Positions 63,014 to 64,000 of a stretch of 64,000 bases of DNA are shown piece after piece (the first letter of the stretch is position 1; each line of letters begins with the position of its first letter). A program made the translations under genes and the position numbers. The notes beneath the pieces were generated by a model. It was not told where the DNA came from, did not search any database, and saw only the letters and a list, made by a program, of their open reading frames with translations. This stretch comes from Cranoglanis bouderius. Lineage: Eukaryota; Chordata; Actinopteri; Siluriformes; Cranoglanididae. The stretch covers positions 5,406,684-5,470,683 of the forward strand of contig CM042562.1 of the NCBI GenBank assembly GCA_023630585.1, written 5' to 3'.

Positions 63014-63060
63014 AGGTCCTGACCTGTAAGCGGACCTCAGCTGCTCTGAACACACTCACT

Positions 63061-63069
63061 ATGGCCAAG
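63061..63069 (+). CDS. Candidate exon 1 (Met-Ala-Lys) of a gamma-crystallin
   Basis: ATG GCC AAG is followed directly by GTAAGTA, a near-ideal splice donor in phase 0. Vertebrate gamma-crystallin genes have a short first exon that encodes only Met plus two residues (usually Met-Gly-Lys) and ends at the same phase. The TATA box to ATG distance is also typical. The rest of the gene would lie downstream, past a Tc1 element that starts at 63784. A decayed exon-2-like frame may lie at 63439-63527. Confidence 0.5.
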
Positions 63070-63783
63070 GTAAGTACGCAAAATTACAATTGCATCTGTA
63101 AAACAGGGTGCAGTGGAAGGGACACAGGATGATGACTAGGATAAGAAGTTTACATATTATAGAAAATGTTCATTCAAATGGAAAATACAAAGGTAGTTCA
63201 AGTTATATTGCAGCTGTGATCAAATTAACAATACATGCTGTGGTTAATATATAATACTTGGGTACAGTTTTATCATACATATACATGTAATGTTACAATA
63301 TTGTTTGAGCAAGAAACTAGCTACTTCTTGTGAGGTTTATATTTGTTTCGTATGGAACATGCCCTATGAAGTACTGGTGTCCCATGCAGTGTGTATTCCC
63401 ATCTCAAATGAGAAGACACATTTGGTTTTGTCCTCAGGTTTCTATTCTCTGGCTAAAACACAAACTGAATTCTACTGCACTACTAGCCAGCACACAGATG
63501 CTACAGTGGTGTACAGTGGACCTAATTAAAGCTGAGCAATCATCCAGGTTTAGCTTTCACCATAACATTTGTCACATTAATTAATGTCAATCAATAGAAA
63601 AAATGAAGTTCAAACTCTGGAGCAGATTCATGCTATTAAAGTTTTTTTAAAACATGTTATATGTGGTATCTGAATACAATAATTATGTTCAGATAGGAAC
63701 AGAGTGTAGTTCTCAGATAATATTTTAATGTTATCTCTTTAATCAAAAGCATAAAAGTCACACATTTTTGTGAAGAGAAAGTA
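63070..63783. other. Probable intron sequence and AT-rich DNA
   Basis: Follows the exon-1 donor. Apart from the weak exon-2-like frame nothing is recognised. Confidence 0.4.
63434..63527 (+). pseudogene. Possible decayed gamma-crystallin exon 2
   Basis: After a pyrimidine-rich TTTTGTCCTCAG (63426-63437) a frame reads FYSLAKTQTEFYCTTSQHTD then ATVVYSGPN-stop. It has the spacing of Greek-key motif 1 (FYE.....FYEC...D...Y.S..N) but weak identity, and the frame does not join exon 1 cleanly. It may be chance. Confidence 0.2.
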
Positions 63784-64000
63784 CAGCCGTGGCCAAAAGT
63801 TTTGAGAATGACACAAATATTAATTTTCACAAAGTCTACTGCTTCAGTGTTTTTAGATCTTTTTGTCAGATGTTACTAACTGTTACTGAAGTATAATCAC
63901 AAGCATTTCATAAGTGTCAATGGCTTTTATTGACAATTACATGAAGTTTATGCAAAGAGTCAATATTTGCAGCGTTGACCCTTCTTTTTCAAGACCTCTG
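63784..64000 (-). mobile_element. Tc1 element, left end only (runs off the window)
   Basis: Starts CAGCCGTGGCCAAAAGTTTTG after TA (63782-63783), a terminal repeat of a common fish Tc1 family. The inverted repeat is followed by the antisense transposase C-terminus. Confidence 0.85.
63960..64000 (-). pseudogene. Tc1 transposase, C-terminal end, partial
   Basis: The minus strand reads EVLKKKGQRCKY-stop (TGA, 63960-63962). Too little lies in the window to say whether the gene is intact. Confidence 0.7.

Noticed and set aside
62929..63132. Longer open frame MQSTERNLLTWQ running through the exon-1 ATG
   Set aside because: It reads through the promoter motifs and TATA box. The downstream ATG GCC AAG with its donor is the better-supported start.

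Overview
The window looks like nuclear DNA of a teleost fish. It is AT-rich, full of (CA)n, (GA)n, (TA)n and (AAT)n microsatellites, and carries many decayed Tc1/mariner transposons of families common in ray-finned fishes, plus hAT-like, LINE 3'-end and LTR-like fragments. There are no operons or bacterial signals. The order cannot be fixed from sequence alone; a catfish would be only a guess. No complete, intact host protein gene is visible.

Layout. 1-11,000 is mostly unannotatable AT-rich DNA with one Tc1 element (2893-4269), a hAT-like element (5432-6060) and two copies of a short Tc1-derived family ('family B'). 11,020-17,852 is a Tc1 nest: element A1 hosts a B copy and a second Tc1 (C); a third Tc1 (D) lies beside it; and an inverted relative of the host (A2) preserves the empty site of the C insertion. 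17,853-40,257 is a gene-poor stretch with microsatellites, CTCF-like sites, enhancer-like islands, an unassigned 570-bp terminal-inverted-repeat element (31267-31836), a hAT-like fragment and a LINE 3' end. 40,258-54,645 holds a Tc1 (E), a palindrome around a compound microsatellite, another B copy, LINE and hAT pieces and long microsatellites. 54,646-64,000 is dense in Tc1 (F, E2, G, H and the start of another).

The main host content is at the right end. A gamma-crystallin (lens protein) pseudogene lies at 58834-61099, with half of exon 2, a GT-AG intron, and an exon 3 split by Tc1 element G. Removing G and one TA copy restores the crystallin reading frame across the site. About 2 kb downstream, a TATA box, Maf- and Sox-like sites and ATG GCC AAG followed by a strong splice donor (63061-63075) look like promoter and exon 1 of another gamma-crystallin copy. 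The window therefore seems to enter the edge of a gamma-crystallin cluster that transposons have broken up.

None of the transposases is intact. Each has frameshifts, stops, or loss of a catalytic Asp/Glu. Family names rest on recognition of protein motifs and terminal repeats, not on database searches.
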